Assembly: GCF_963930625.1 (NCBI RefSeq)
Contig: NC_089249.1
Coordinates: 187,138,275 to 187,202,274, forward strand
DNA length: 64,000 bases
Source of the DNA: Muntiacus reevesi
Lineage: Eukaryota > Chordata > Mammalia > Artiodactyla > Cervidae
Direction of reading: 5' to 3'
Shown here: one piece after another, positions 35,579 to 47,240 of the stretch
Position numbering within the stretch: the first letter of the stretch is position 1
Layout of the letters: every line of letters starts with the position of its first letter
Position numbers and translations under genes: made by a program
Notes under the pieces: generated by a model
The model's database searches: none
Told to the model about the DNA's origin: nothing
What the model saw: only the letters and a program-made list of their open reading frames with translations

Positions 35579-36014
35579 TGCCGGACCAGCCGGGAGATTT
35601 CAGCGAGCAACACGACGCGTTCCTTTAGGCTAAGAAATAAAGACACAGGACAGATGGGGTCGAGAGGATCGCTGCAGTCAACGATGCTCCTTTATTTTTC
35701 TAAGCTTCATTTATACTTAAACCAAGAAGGAGGCATCCCAAGGAAATTCTTCTCCATGTACATCATCTTAAGATAACAATAATTAGAACTCTCACTAGGC
35801 GCCAGAGCACAGGAATGGCATCCTGATTTAGATTAGGGGTAATCGTAAAAAGGCTATCTGTCTGCGTCTTGTGTGCATTCAAGGCTTACTAGTGTTGTGT
35901 TTATCTTTGGATAGTAAATTCAGAGGGGTGGCGGGACAGAGAGCTATGTCCTTGAAGGAACCCTTGATAATCAAGGCAGCTCCCAGAGTCAGCTCTTTCA
36001 AGCCGCTCCCCTCA
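35579..36014 (-). repeat. 5' LTR of the provirus
   Basis: 436 bp. On the plus strand it runs from TGCCGGACCAG to GCTCCCCTCA. It is the partner of 30277-30716. Confidence 0.95.
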
Positions 36015-36490
36015 GTGGATGAACATAAAGCCAGTTACACAGAGTGAAGCAAGTCAGAAAAAGAAAAACAAATATCATTTATTAATGCATATACATGGAA
36101 TCTAGAAAAAAATTGTACTGATGAACCTGTTTAGAGAGAAGAAATGGGGATGTAGATGTAGAGAACAGACTTGTGGACACTGTGGGGGAAGGAGAGGATA
36201 GACCCAACTGAAAAAGCAGCACTGACATATAAACACTATCGTGTAAAATAGGTAACCAGCGGGAACCTTCTGTATAACACAGGGAGCCCAACCTGGCACC
36301 CTGTGATGACCTAGATGGGTAGAAGGGGGGAGTGGGAGGGATACTCAAGAGGAAGGGTATATATAAATATATGTATAGACACATATGCATATAAATATAT
36401 GTGTATATATATATATATAAAATTATGACTTATTCATGTTGATGTATGTCAGAGACCTCCATAACATTGTAAAATAATTAACCTCCAATA
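36015..36490 (+). mobile_element. L1 3'-end fragment, right part (split by the provirus)
   Basis: Continues the L1 interrupted at 30276, from GTGGATGAACATAAAGCC through the L1 3' UTR to an AT-rich end near 36490. Confidence 0.85.
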
Positions 36491-36522
36491 GGAAAATATG
36501 CCAGGTGGTATACTTATAACTC

Positions 36523-36722
36523 TGGGCTTCCCTGGTGGCTCAGATGGTAAAGAATCTGCCTGCAGTGTGAGAGACTCAGACTCGACCCCAGAGTCAGGAA
36601 GATCCTCTGGAGAAGGGAAAGGCAACTATAATATTCTTGCCCAGAGAATCCCATGGACAGAGGTCCCTGGCAGCTATATTCCATGGGATCACAAAGAGTT
36701 TGGCACAACTGAGTGACTAACA
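36523..36722 (+). repeat. Bov-tA SINE
   Basis: Full-length: head GGGCTTCCCTGGTGGCTCAG to end CACAACTGAGTGACTAAC. Confidence 0.9.
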
Positions 36723-37263
36723 TATTTGTAACTGCATAGAAAAGTTGTAGGGGGTGGAGGAAATAAGGAGAGGGTAGTAAAATCTTTCAGTTACAGGATG
36801 AATAAGGTCTCAGGCACTCATCTTTCTTATAACAGCCATTCTAAAGAATGTGGAATAATTTCTTTGTGCTTTGATTTGCATTTTCCTGGTAATTAATGAT
36901 GTTCAAACATCTGTTTATGTGTCTGTTTGCCACTTGTATGCCTTTTTGGAAAAATATCTAGGTCATTTGAAGAATATTAATGATTTCAATGCACGAACTT
37001 AAGGTATATTTCCATTTATTTGTGACTTCTTCAATTTCTTTCATCCGAGTCTTCTAGATTTCAGTGTATAGGTCTTCTCCCTCTTTCGTAAATTGTGCCA
37101 AGTTATTTTATTTTTTATGCAGTTTTAAGTAGGATTGTTTTCTACATTTCTTTTTCTGATAATCCATTACTAGAGTCTAGAAACACAAGAGGTATCTGTA
37201 TGTTGATTTTGTATCTCATAGTTTCATGAAATTTATTTACTAGTTCAAAAAGTTCTTTGTTAG

Positions 37264-37267
<4 letters not shown>

Positions 37268-37314
<47 letters not shown>
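37268..37314. repeat. (TA)n microsatellite
   Basis: About 23 TA units. Confidence 0.97.
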
Positions 37315-37315
<1 letters not shown>

Positions 37316-37642
37316 TCATTTTATCTGTAAATAGTGACAGTTTTACTTCTTCCTTTCTAATTTGGACTCTGTGAATGTATTTTATTGTCTAATTACTGTG
37401 GCTAGGATTTCCAATACTATGTTGAATGAAAGTGGCCTGAGTGGGAATTCTTTTCTTTTTTCTGATCTTAGAGGAAAGGTTTTCATCTTCTCACCATTGA
37501 GTATAGTGTTATCTGTGGACTTGTATATATAACCTATATTATATGGTGGTATGCTTCCTCTGTACCCACTCTGTTGAGGGTTTTTTATCATAAACAAACA
37601 TTGAGTTTTGTCAAATGATTATTCTGCACCTGTTGAAATGAT

Positions 37643-37861
37643 TAGGCTTTCCAGGTGGTGCTAGTAGCAAAGAACCCGCCTGCCAATGGAGAAGACGGAA
37701 GAGACAAAGTTCAGCCCCTGGGTTGGGAAGATCCCAGGGAGAGGAAAGGACAACCCACTCCAGTGTTCTTGCCTGGAAAGTCCCATGGACAAAGGAACCT
37801 GGCGGGCTACAGTCCATGGGGTCGCAAAGAGATGGACACAACTGAAGTGACTTAGCACAGC
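37643..37861 (+). repeat. Bov-tA SINE
   Basis: Head GGCTTTCCAGGTGGTGCTAG to end GACACAACTGAAGTGACTTAG. It splits the old L1. Confidence 0.88.
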
Positions 37862-38515
37862 ACACTGAAATTATCATATGATATTTTTCCTTCCTTTGGT
37901 TAATTTGGTGTATCATTTGACTTATTTGAGGATGTTTAACCATTCTTGCATGACCTTGAAGTGAATCCCACTTGATCATGATGTATGGTCCATTAGATAT
38001 ATTTTTGAATTTATTTGCTAATATTTTTTGAGGATTTTTGCATGTGTGTTTATCAAAGATATTGGTCTATAATTCTTTATTCCTTTATTGCCCTTGTCTG
38101 ATTTTGAGTCAAGGTAATGCTGGCCTCATAAAGTGGGTTTGGAAGCATTTTTCTTCTTTGATTTTTTGAAAGTTTTTGGAAGATAGATCTAAATCTTTAA
38201 TGTTTATTAGAATCTATCAGTGAAGCCTCTGGTCTTGGACTTTTGTTTGTTGTGAGACTTTTGGTTTCTGGTTCAATATCCTTACTAGTAACTGGTGTAT
38301 TCAGATTTTCTGTTTCTTCATGATTCTCTCTTGGGAAAATGTTTGTTTGGTAAGAATGTTTCTATTTCTTCTAGGTTGTCCAATTTGTTGGTATAAATAT
38401 TCATACTAACCTTGTGGTCTTTTGCATTTCTGTGATATTAATTGTAATTTTTCCTTTTTCATTTCTGATTTATTTGAGACCATTCTGTTTTTTCTATGCT
38501 GCCATCTTGAATGGT

Positions 38516-38929
38516 CACCCAAATATTTTATATTTGCCCAACAAGACTCATTTTAAGCTTCTGACATCCAAGAGAATAAATTTGTTTATTTAAGCAACTA
38601 GTGTGGGAGTATTTTGCAATTGTACTAGAAATCTAATATACACAGTTATTCAATAAAATTTGTTTGTGAGAGTAAAATTTAATCCTCTCCATTAATTAGT
38701 TTAGCTTGAGTAAGGGCATGTTATGTCAAAAACTCATATTAAGTAAATAAAAGCCCATATTAAGTTAAAAAAATACTAAATCAATTTGAAGATATTCTGC
38801 CTCATTAACTGATATAATAGATTGTTTATTTTATGAATGTAAATATCAACTGTCTGCCTGTGATTCTTTTGTGACATTGAGCTAGGAAAAACAATTCACG
38901 TCAAATTGAGGTCACTCATTTGCACTTTA
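38516..38929 (-). other. 3' flank of OR unit 3, left part
   Basis: Paralogous to 54020-54400 (unit 5). Resumes at 41579 after the inserted L1. No gene is seen. Confidence 0.65.
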
Positions 38930-41562
38930 TTTTTTTTTAATTTATTTATTTTAATTGGAGGCTAATTACTTTACTATATTGTAGTGGTTTTGCCATACAT
39001 TGACATGAATCAGTCATGGGTGTACATGTGTTCCCCATCCTGAACCTCCCTCCAACCTCCCTCTCCATCCCATCCCTCAGGGTCATCCCAGGGCATCAGC
39101 CCTGAGCACTCTGTCTCATGCATCGAACCTGGACTGGTGATCTCTTTCACATATGATAATATACATGTTTCAATGCTATTCTCTCCAATCATCCCACTCT
39201 CACTCTCTTCCACAGAGTTCAATAGACTGTTCTATACATCTGTGTCTCTTTTGCTGTCTCGCATATTGGGTTATCATTACCATCTTTCTAAATTCCATAT
39301 ATATGTGTTAGTATACTGTATTGATGTTTTACTTTCTGGCTTACTTCACTCTGTATAATAGGCTTCAGTTTCATCCAACTCATTAGAACTGATTCAAATG
39401 CATTCTTTTTAATGGTTGGGTAATATTCCATTGTGTATACGTACCACAACTTTCTTATCCATTCATCTGTTGATGGACATCTAGGTTGCATCCATGTCCT
39501 GGCTATTATAAACAGTGCTGCGATAAACATTGGGGTACATGTGTCTCTTTCAATTCTGTTTTCCTCGGTATGTATGCCCAGCAGTGGAATTGCTGGGTCA
39601 TATGGAGGTTCTATTTCCAGTTTTTAAAGGAATCTCCACACTGTTCTCCATAGTGGCTCTACTAGTTTGCATTCCTACCAATGGTGTAAGAGGGTTCCCT
39701 TTTCTCCACACCCTATCCAGCATTTATTGTTTGTAGACTTTTGGATAGTAGACATTCTGACTGGCGTGAAATGGTACCTCATTGTGGTTTTGATTTGCAT
39801 TTCTCTGATAATGAGCAATGTTGAGCATCTTTTCATGTGTTTGTTAGCCATCTGTATGTCTTCTTTGGAGAAATGTCTGTTTAGTTCTTTGGCCCATTTT
39901 TTGATTGGGTGGTTCATTTTGCTAGAATTGAGCTGCAGAAGTTATTTGTGTATTTTTGAGATTAATTCTTTTTCAGTTGCTTCATTTGCTATCATTTTTT
40001 CCCATTTTGGAAGCTGTCTTTCCACCTTGCTTATAGTTTCCTTCATTGTGCAGAAGCTTTTTATTTTAATTAGGTCTCATTTGTTTATTTTTGCTTTTAT
40101 TTCCAATATTCTGGGAGGTGGGTCATAGAGGATTCTGCTGTGGTTTATGTCGGAGAGTGTTTTGCCTATGTTTTCCTCTAGGAGTTTTATAGTTTCTGGT
40201 CTTACATTTAGATCTTTAATTCATTTTGAGTTTATTTTTGGGTATGATGTTAGAAAGTGTTCTAGTTTCATTCTTTTTTTCTATTTTTTTCCATTGATCT
40301 ATATTTCTGTCTTTGTGCCAGTACCATGCTGTCTTGATGACTGTAGCTTTGTAGTATAGCCTAAAGTCAGGCAGGTTGATTCCTCCAGGTCCATTCTTCT
40401 TTCTCAAGATTGCTTTGGCTATTGGAGATCTTTTGTATTTCCATACAAATTGTGAAATTATTTGTTCTAGTTATGTGAAAAGTACCTTTGGTAGCTTGAT
40501 TGGAATTGCATTGAATCTATAGATTGTTTTGGGTAGTATACTCATTTTCACTCTACTGATTCTTCCCATCCATGTAAATGTTATATTTCTCCATCTATTT
40601 GTGTCCTCTTTGATTTCCTTCATCAGTGTTTTACAGTTTTCTATACATAGGTCTTTTACTTCTTTAGGTACATATATTCCTAAGTATTTTATTCTTTTTG
40701 TTGCAATGGTGAATGGAATTGTTTTCTTAATTTCTCTTTCTGTTTTCTCATCATTCGTGTATAGGAATGCAAGGGATTTCTGAGTGTTTATTTTATACCC
40801 TGCAACTTTAGTATATTCATTGATTAGCTCTAGTAATTTTCTGGTGGAGTTTTTAGGATTTTCTATGTAGAGGATCATGTCATCTGCAAACAGCGAGAAT
40901 TTTACTTCTTCTTTTCCAATCTGGATTCCTTTTATTTCTTTTTCTGCTCTGATTGCTGTGGCCAAAACTTCAAAAACTATGTTGGCTTCATAGCTGAATT
41001 CTACAAAAAAATTTAGAGAAGAGCTAACATCTATCCTACTCAAACTCTTCCAGAAAATTGCAGAGGAAGGTAAACTTCCAAACTCATTCTATGAGGCCAC
41101 CATCACCCTAATTCCAAAACCAGACAAAGATGCCACAAAAAAAGAAAACTACAGGCCAATATCAGTGATGAACATAGATGCAACAATCCTTAACAAAATT
41201 CTAGCAAACAGAACCCAACAACATATTAAAAAGATCATATATAATGACCAAGTGGGCTTTATCCCACGGATGCAAGGATTCTTCAATATTCAGAAATCAA
41301 TCAACGTAATACACCATAATAACAAATTGAAAAATAAAAACCATATGATTATCTCAACAGACACAGAGAAAGCCTTTGTCAAAATTCAACATCCATTTAT
41401 GATAAAAACCCTCAAGAAAGCAGGCATAGAAGGAACATACTTCAACACAATAAAAGCTATATATGACAAACCCACAGCAAACATTATCCTCAATGGTGAA
41501 AAATTGAAAGCATTTCCCCTAAAGTCAGGAATAAGACAAGGGTGCCCACTCTCACCACTACT
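38930..41562 (-). mobile_element. L1 LINE with 5' inversion (twin-primed insertion)
   Basis: 38930-40984 is a reverse-oriented L1 3' part (T-run, 3' UTR, ORF2 C-terminus, RT after the FADD box; 40471-41043 is largely open antisense ORF2). 40985-41562 is the preceding ORF2 segment in forward orientation (RQGCPLSPLL at its end). The two pieces are nearly adjacent in L1 coordinates. A perfect 16-bp target duplication ACTCATTTGCACTTTA lies at 38914-38929 and 41563-41578. The paralogous site near 54390-54415 is empty. Confidence 0.93.
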
Positions 41563-41578
41563 ACTCATTTGCACTTTA

Positions 41579-42785
41579 AATTTTTGTGTCTATATTTTTA
41601 TTTTATATCAATTCAAATGTTCATTATTTTCATTTCCATTCTCTCTCCCATTTTCTCTCAAGTTTTCTTTCCACATAAAAGATGTCTGTGTGAATGCACA
41701 CATGTGTACTACAGTGTTTATTTGAAAGGAAAAAAATGTATACACACAGAAACAAACTTTAGTGCTTAGCTGTTTTCTTTGGATTAAAAAAAAATTCCAC
41801 ACATTTCATTTGTTTCTCATAGCATCCATATGAAGTTTTGTTTAGTATTTCACAACAACTTCATAAACAGGCTCAGGGAGCTTAAATTTTTTCACAATTA
41901 TATAATAAAACATATGAAGCTATGTGCACTGTCAGACTAAACACAAAGAGAAATAGGCATTATGTTCTCAGTTTTGGATAGCTTGTTTATGTCATTACAT
42001 CACACACCTTTTATCTGTTTGCTTATTTAGGCTGCACAGCTTCCTCATATGCTGTACAGGCTTTTCTCTAGTTGTGGCATGAGGGCTCTCTAGTTGAGGT
42101 GCATGGGCCTAGTTGCCCTGTGGCATGTGGGATCTTAGTTCCTGGACCAAGGATCGAACCTGCCTCCCTTGCATTGGAAGGCAGATTTTTAATCACCGGA
42201 CCATCAGGGAAGACCCCCAAACTGTACACTTTAAATATACAGTTTATTTGTGTAGTTATATTCCAATAACTTAATTAAATGGATAAGAATCTGATGGTGC
42301 ATGGCTAAGAGTTGAATCTAGAGCCTAGGCAGGTGATTCTCACTTAACATGGGTGAGAGTTGTCTTCTAACTGGGAAGGAAGTCAAACGTCATTTATGGA
42401 TATAGAAATGCTGAAATTAAATATAAGTAATTCACATGATAAACTCATTTTTTTTTCTGTAAACAGAAGATCAACATAGATACAGAAATAACCATAAGCC
42501 AATATAGGACAGAAGAGCATGGTAACCTTACTCAACATCACTTAGAAACATAATAGAGAGATTTACAGACTACATATTCATGGGGAGCACAATAGAAATT
42601 GGTACAATTCCCCAGTATATAATTTCATTTGATAATAAAATGTAGAGGCCTTGAGTTCAAAGAAATGGAAATTTTGGGAAATAAATAGAAGGATCGAGTT
42701 CTACTTCAGCAACCTGATCAAAGAATTGGGCTCTGAGGTTTTGAGCCCTAAAATCACAGGCATGTCTTCAGCCCCAAGAAAACTG
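41579..42785 (-). other. 3' flank of OR unit 3, right part
   Basis: Paralogous to 54400-56980 and, near the CDS, to the unit 2 flank. It contains one SINE. No extra gene is seen. Confidence 0.65.
42015..42218 (-). repeat. tRNA-derived SINE (ART2A/CHR-type)
   Basis: Reverse copy with TCTAGTTGTGGCATGAGGGC, GGATCGAACCTGCCTCCC and the end ACCATCAGGGAAGACCC. Confidence 0.82.
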
Positions 42786-42789
42786 ATCC

Positions 42790-43722
42790 TTATATAGCTG
42801 CCATCCCAATGATCCTTTTCAGAGCCCTCTTTATGTCTTTATTCCTCAGACTGTAGATGAAGGGGTTCAGCATGGGTGTGACCACAGTGTACATCACCGA
42901 GGCAACAGCACTTGATTGTGAGCTGTGAGTAGCAGCAGAGCTAAGATACACTCCCAGGACTGTACAATAGAATAAGGAGACAACTGAAAGGTGAGAGGCA
43001 CAGGTGGAAAATGCTTTATACTTTCCCCGAGCTGATGAAATTCCTAGTATAGAGGAAACTATCTTAGAATATGAGTAAAGAATTCCAATGAGGGAAATGC
43101 CCCCATACACTCCAGCTGCAAAATACATCAACATGTCATTAAGAAAAGTGTCAGAACAAGCAAGTTGCACCACTTGATTAACTTCACAGAAAAAGTGGGG
43201 GATTTCTAAATCTGTACAGAAGGCCAGCCCCAACACCATTACACTTTGTATAAAGGAATTCAGAGCACTCATTATCCAGGACAGCAGAACCAGCAGTCCA
43301 CAGAGCCAGGGTTTCATGATGACTGTGTAGTGGAGTGGGTGGCAGATGGCCACAAAGCGGTCATAGGCCATCACGGTCAAGAGGAACATGTCCAATGTTG
43401 CAAAAAGTATGAAAAAATGCATCTGGATGATGCAGGCCTCATAGGTTATTACTTTGTTCTGTGTCCTTATGTTCTTCAACATCTTTGGGATGGTGGTGGA
43501 GATAAAGCAGATGTCTACAAAGGACAGATTGGAGAGGAAGAAGTACATGGGGGTATGGAGGTGGGAGTCTGAGCTGACAGCCAGGATGATGAGCAGGTTT
43601 CCAAACACAGTGATCAGGTACATGGAGAAGAAAAGTTCAAATATGAGGGGCTGCAGTTCTGGTTCATTTGATAATCCCAGGAGAATAAATTCTGAAATTG
43701 GTGTCTCATTTCCGGGTTCCAT
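42790..43722 (-). CDS. OR7A: Olfactory receptor, family 7 (OR7A-like), intact
   Basis: A 310-residue odorant receptor of the seven-helix GPCR class, acting in the cilia of olfactory neurons. Hallmarks: NET glycosylation site at residue 5, GN in TM1 (41-42), LHTPMYFFLSNLS, MAYDRFVAIC (117-126), KAFSTCASHL and PMLNPFIYSLRNKD in TM7, with a short basic tail ending GMAAI. An ATG at 43749 extends the frame by 9 codons, but a T-rich tract and TAG acceptor end at 43736, which places that ATG in the intron and leaves a 13-nt 5' UTR. The start at 43722 (MEPGNET) also matches the family start. Closest in flanks to the broken unit 5. The exact orthologue is not assignable. Confidence 0.94.
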   Translation of the reverse strand: MEPGNETPISEFILLGLSNEPELQPLIFELFFSMYLITVFGNLLIILAVSSDSHLHTPMYFFLSNLSFVDICFISTTIPKMLKNIRTQNKVITYEACIIQMHFFILFATLDMFLLTVMAYDRFVAICHPLHYTVIMKPWLCGLLVLLSWIMSALNSFIQSVMVLGLAFCTDLEIPHFFCEVNQVVQLACSDTFLNDMLMYFAAGVYGGISLIGILYSYSKIVSSILGISSARGKYKAFSTCASHLSVVSLFYCTVLGVYLSSAATHSSQSSAVASVMYTVVTPMLNPFIYSLRNKDIKRALKRIIGMAAI

Positions 43723-45484
43723 GTGATGCAAATGACTACATGGAAACAAAAAATAGCATGACTATTTCTTCAAAAATTGGCATTGCAAACATAGGTGAAC
43801 TCTAACATTTATATTTTGCATTCAAAAAATACTCATGACTTTGTATAAAAATTTCCCCTTCAAGCCAATCTCTTGTGCCACCTCCAAATAGGAAAGCTTA
43901 TCTTACAGTCAGCATTTACCCTCAGTGGTCAGGTGTTCTACATTTGTAATGAGGGATTTTGTTATGCATTTGAGGGAATACAAATTTAAGACCTACCAAA
44001 TTCTGGAGAAAGAGGAGAGGGTGCTGAGAGACAATAGGTCCTGTAGTTCAATGGTAGAGAAAACATATAAGGAAAAAATTTAAAAACTCATACAAATGAT
44101 CATATGTTGACAAGTGCTGTGAAGGAAAATAGATCAGACATAAAGAAGAGAGTTGATGAGGGTATTATTTTTTTTTTACTGGATGTTTGGGTAGCCTGGA
44201 AAACATTTGATCAGAGACCTCAAGAAAGGGAAAGAAGGAGACATGAGTCTTTCTGGGTAGAAGTGTGTGCTGGTCAAAGGGAACAGCCGTGTTTCAAAAC
44301 AACCAACTCCCTGACTTCCTTCTCTCCCAGTGACTCCCCACTGTGAAATGAGCCCCAAATTCCACAGCTTCAAATCCTAGCCTTGACTCTCTGTGAATGA
44401 ACCACCAGTTCACCCTCGTGCTGCCCTCATGCACGTCAATCTCATGAATATTAAACTTGAGTGATAGCTTCACTTGATGCCACAGGCTCAAGACTCAGAT
44501 CTTACATGTATCTCCTTAGAGAATCAACCACTCTATTTGGAAGTTTCATCCCTCCCTATATCTAAGACACCATCTTCTTTTTCAGATTGCCTAGATCATT
44601 TCTTTCATGAATCCCCCCCCTTTTTAAACATTCGTACAGAAAACGGGGAATTTCATTTACAGTCATTTAGATATAGGGTTATCATTGTGAAGTTTTAATT
44701 AATTCAGCATCTTTTATTCTCTGCAAGACTGTAAGTGCCTTGAGGCGTATGCCAATATCACACATACTCTTCAACCTCTTAGATTTAGTTTAGTTGTGAG
44801 CAGTACCTGAATAAATACATACTGCATGAAAGAATGAAAAAAACATGTTCTCATAGAAATCGCTGACAATGAGAGGACAAAAAGGACCAAGGAAACACTA
44901 ACATAGCTTTCAAAGACATGCTGGAGGAACGTTTCCCATATTTTGAGGTTCACACCTATTAGCGGTTCAGACTATGTAGTCTGTAAGAATAAAATAGCAT
45001 AGAAAAGATAAAATGCAAAATTAAAATGTCAGAGTGCATCCCATATAGTAAGATTTTTCTGATTCTCTTTGTTCAGATGGCTGTGTTTGTGTATGCCCAT
45101 ACCCATGCATACATGTGTGTTGGATCCCATGCAAAAGGCATGTCTTAGCTGGGACAGAGTCAAAAAAAAGTTTCTTATCCACTGCAATAAATGCAAGAAG
45201 ACATTTATAAGAGACCAGTCCCTGCCGAGGGAGAAGCAGTGTAAATAGAGGCCAAGGCAAGAGCCAGGTTGCAGAAGGACCAGACAGCAGTGTGGGGGCT
45301 GAAGAGACCTCAGACTCAAGGGACCACACACTGATTTTATATTCTTCCAGTGCCTCACTACAGTGTCGACATGAGGCCCTTGGTCAATTCTTTATTGCAT
45401 ATTTATTCCTGTGTATTTGTCCACATTTACTTTCATATGGTCCAGTAGTGAATGAGACTTTCCCTTCTATCACTTTTCTTTCTT

Positions 45485-45810
45485 TTCAAAGCAGATTTTA
45501 TTTATTTAACTTTGGTTGTGCTGAGTCTACTTTGCTGTGTGGACTTTTCTCTAGATGCAACGAGCAGGGGCTACTCTCTAGTTGTGGTGTAGTTTTCTCA
45601 TTTCTGTGCCTTCTCGTTGCAGAGTCCAGGCTCTAGGGTGTGTGGGCTTGAGGAGTTGCACCTCCGGGGCTCTAGATCACAGGCTCAATAGTTGTGATAC
45701 ACAGGCTTAGTTGCTCTACAGCATGTGGGATCTTCCTGGATCAGGGATTGGACCACGTCTCCTACATTGGCAGGCAGATTCTTCACCACTGAGCCAGTAG
45801 GTAAGCCCCC
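45485..45810 (-). repeat. tRNA-derived SINE (ART2A/CHR-type), long copy
   Basis: Reverse copy with TTGGTTGTGCTGAGTC, TCTCTAGTTGTGGTG, GGATCAGGGATTGGACC and the end ACTGAGCCAGTAGGTAAGCC. Confidence 0.8.
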
Positions 45811-46399
45811 TATCATTTTTCTTAAGTGGCACTTTTCTTTGTTATTCCTGGGCTTTGATTTTGTTGTTGTTGTTGTTGTTGCACACCATTTGGTCACACT
45901 CTACTTCTATTTCTGAGACTTGTCCCACCTGTGATAAACTCATAATATACTCTACAAAGTCCTATAAATGCCACAGAACCTATCCCTTCCTTCACGTGAT
46001 TTGTACCTGATGATACTTTGCAATATATGCATTTATTTTATTCTGAAATATTTCTCCATTGAAATGTTAGATCCAAATCATCAGAGACCTCACCTGCTTT
46101 ATACACTCTGGTGCCTTCATAGAGGTATGAATAGAATTAGAGGAAATAATAGAGCAAAAAAAGAAAAAAACAATAACACTGAAATGCCAGTATATGAAAC
46201 AATGCGCATAGATATTATGTAATAGAGAAGCAAATGATTAATCAACCCCCAAATATAGTCAGCCTCCCAGGTAATGAACCTAATGCAAAATTAAGCCTTT
46301 TAGCATATTGTGACTCTGTATACTAAATTCAATTTTTTTCAAGTGAATACTCAATGTGAGAAAATATTCTATGAAATGTGTGTCTTAAGAACTGTAAGC

Positions 46400-46469
46400 A
46401 CGTGTAACTCTATGACTGATTCATATCAATGTATGACAAAACCCACTGGAAAAAAAAAAAAAAAAAAAG
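46400..46469 (+). mobile_element. Very short L1 3'-end insertion (about 70 bp)
   Basis: About 50 bp of L1 3' end (GACTGATTCATATCAATGTA) plus a run of about 20 A. Flanked by a perfect 11-bp duplication GAACTGTAAGC (46389-46399 and 46470-46480). The paralogous position near 60440 has no insert. Confidence 0.88.
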
Positions 46470-46926
46470 GAACTGTAAGCTTCCAGGTAGTAGCTATTCC
46501 ATTGATCTGGATCTTCCTTATGAATATAGAACATGCTCAAATATACCCCACCTCAAAAATAAAAAATAAATACATAAAATGTCTTCACTTCACTGCAAAC
46601 CACTCTTGACCAAATAGTTTATTTTCCTACTCTCTTAATCTGCAAATCTCCTTGGAAATGTTCACATTTTACTGACACCACTATACCTGCCATTTCTTCT
46701 TGAGTCTCCCCTAACTAGGTTTTCATTCCCATCACACAATTATCAACAATTCTTGAATTGCTGAATGCAATAGATACTTCTCTTTTTTACATATTAAATA
46801 AGTTTATTATAAATTATTAAGACAACCTTGACTCTGGACCAGCAGTTTGGGCTTTCAGGTAACCTCAAGTAAATGTTCTTGGGTTTCATCCTCTCTGACT
46901 TTCTTTTGCTGGGCTTTCAGACTCAC

Positions 46927-47240
46927 CCAGATAGGAAGTCTGAGAGGAAGGTCTCTGTGTGGAAGTCCAAATTCCTCCTGAAGGGTTGATGGTGGAAACT
47001 GAAGCTCTGAATCCAGATGAGAAGGAAGGAAAGAGTGAAGCATGGGTCTCTGAACCAGGCTTAAGAATCCAAATGCAGAACCATGCCCCGTTCAGCTCAA
47101 GGTGGAGCTGCTCAGACCCTGCAGCAGCAGAGATATTTATTGTTCTGTGTATTTGCTGTATCTGCTCATTATACGTGTTCAGCACGTTTTCCACTATTAC
47201 TTCAATCCTCAAACACATCATTTCCTCAGGGGAACTTGTC
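46927..47240 (-). promoter_or_regulatory. Inferred promoter and 5' untranslated exon 1 of OR unit 3
   Basis: Minus strand: EBF-like TTCCCCTGAGGAAA (47221-47234), TAATGAG (47165-47171), TATA-like AATAAATA (47134-47141), exon 1 of about 180 nt, and donor G|GTGAGT (exon end 46927; preceded by CTGG rather than CAG). Very similar to the unit 5 block. Confidence 0.6.

Larger units (their letters stand above)
30277..36014 (-). mobile_element. Betaretrovirus-type endogenous provirus (class II ERV), internally deleted
   Basis: A 5.7-kb provirus in reverse orientation. LTRs at 30277-30716 and 35579-36014 start TG and end CA. The host L1 is duplicated for 6 bp, GTGGAT (30271-30276 and 36015-36020), the size typical of betaretroviral integration. 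A tRNA-Lys1,2-type primer binding site and a polypurine tract are present. Order 5' to 3' on the minus strand: gag remnant, a large deletion taking the rest of gag, pro and the start of RT, then pol and env. Env layout resembles the JSRV/ENTV group of small-ruminant betaretroviruses. By eye the LTRs differ by about 8 substitutions and 2 indels, so it is not recent but also not ancient. No intact replication gene remains. Confidence 0.93.
36790..38515 (-). mobile_element. Old L1 ORF2 fragment
   Basis: Reverse complement of diverged L1 ORF2, with many stops. It contains a (TA)n run at 37268-37314 and a Bov-tA at 37643-37861. Confidence 0.8.
43736..46926 (-). other. Inferred intron of OR unit 3
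   Basis: From the acceptor TAG (43736-43738) to the donor GTGAGT (46921-46926). The part 44780-46800 is paralogous to 57980-60800 in unit 5. It contains a SINE and a very short L1 insert. The stretch 43760-44780 has no recognised feature. Confidence 0.58.

Noticed and set aside
36523..36722. tRNA-like A/B-box sequences in SINE heads as tRNA genes
   Set aside because: They belong to Bov-tA SINEs scattered at more than twenty sites and do not form a complete tRNA cloverleaf.
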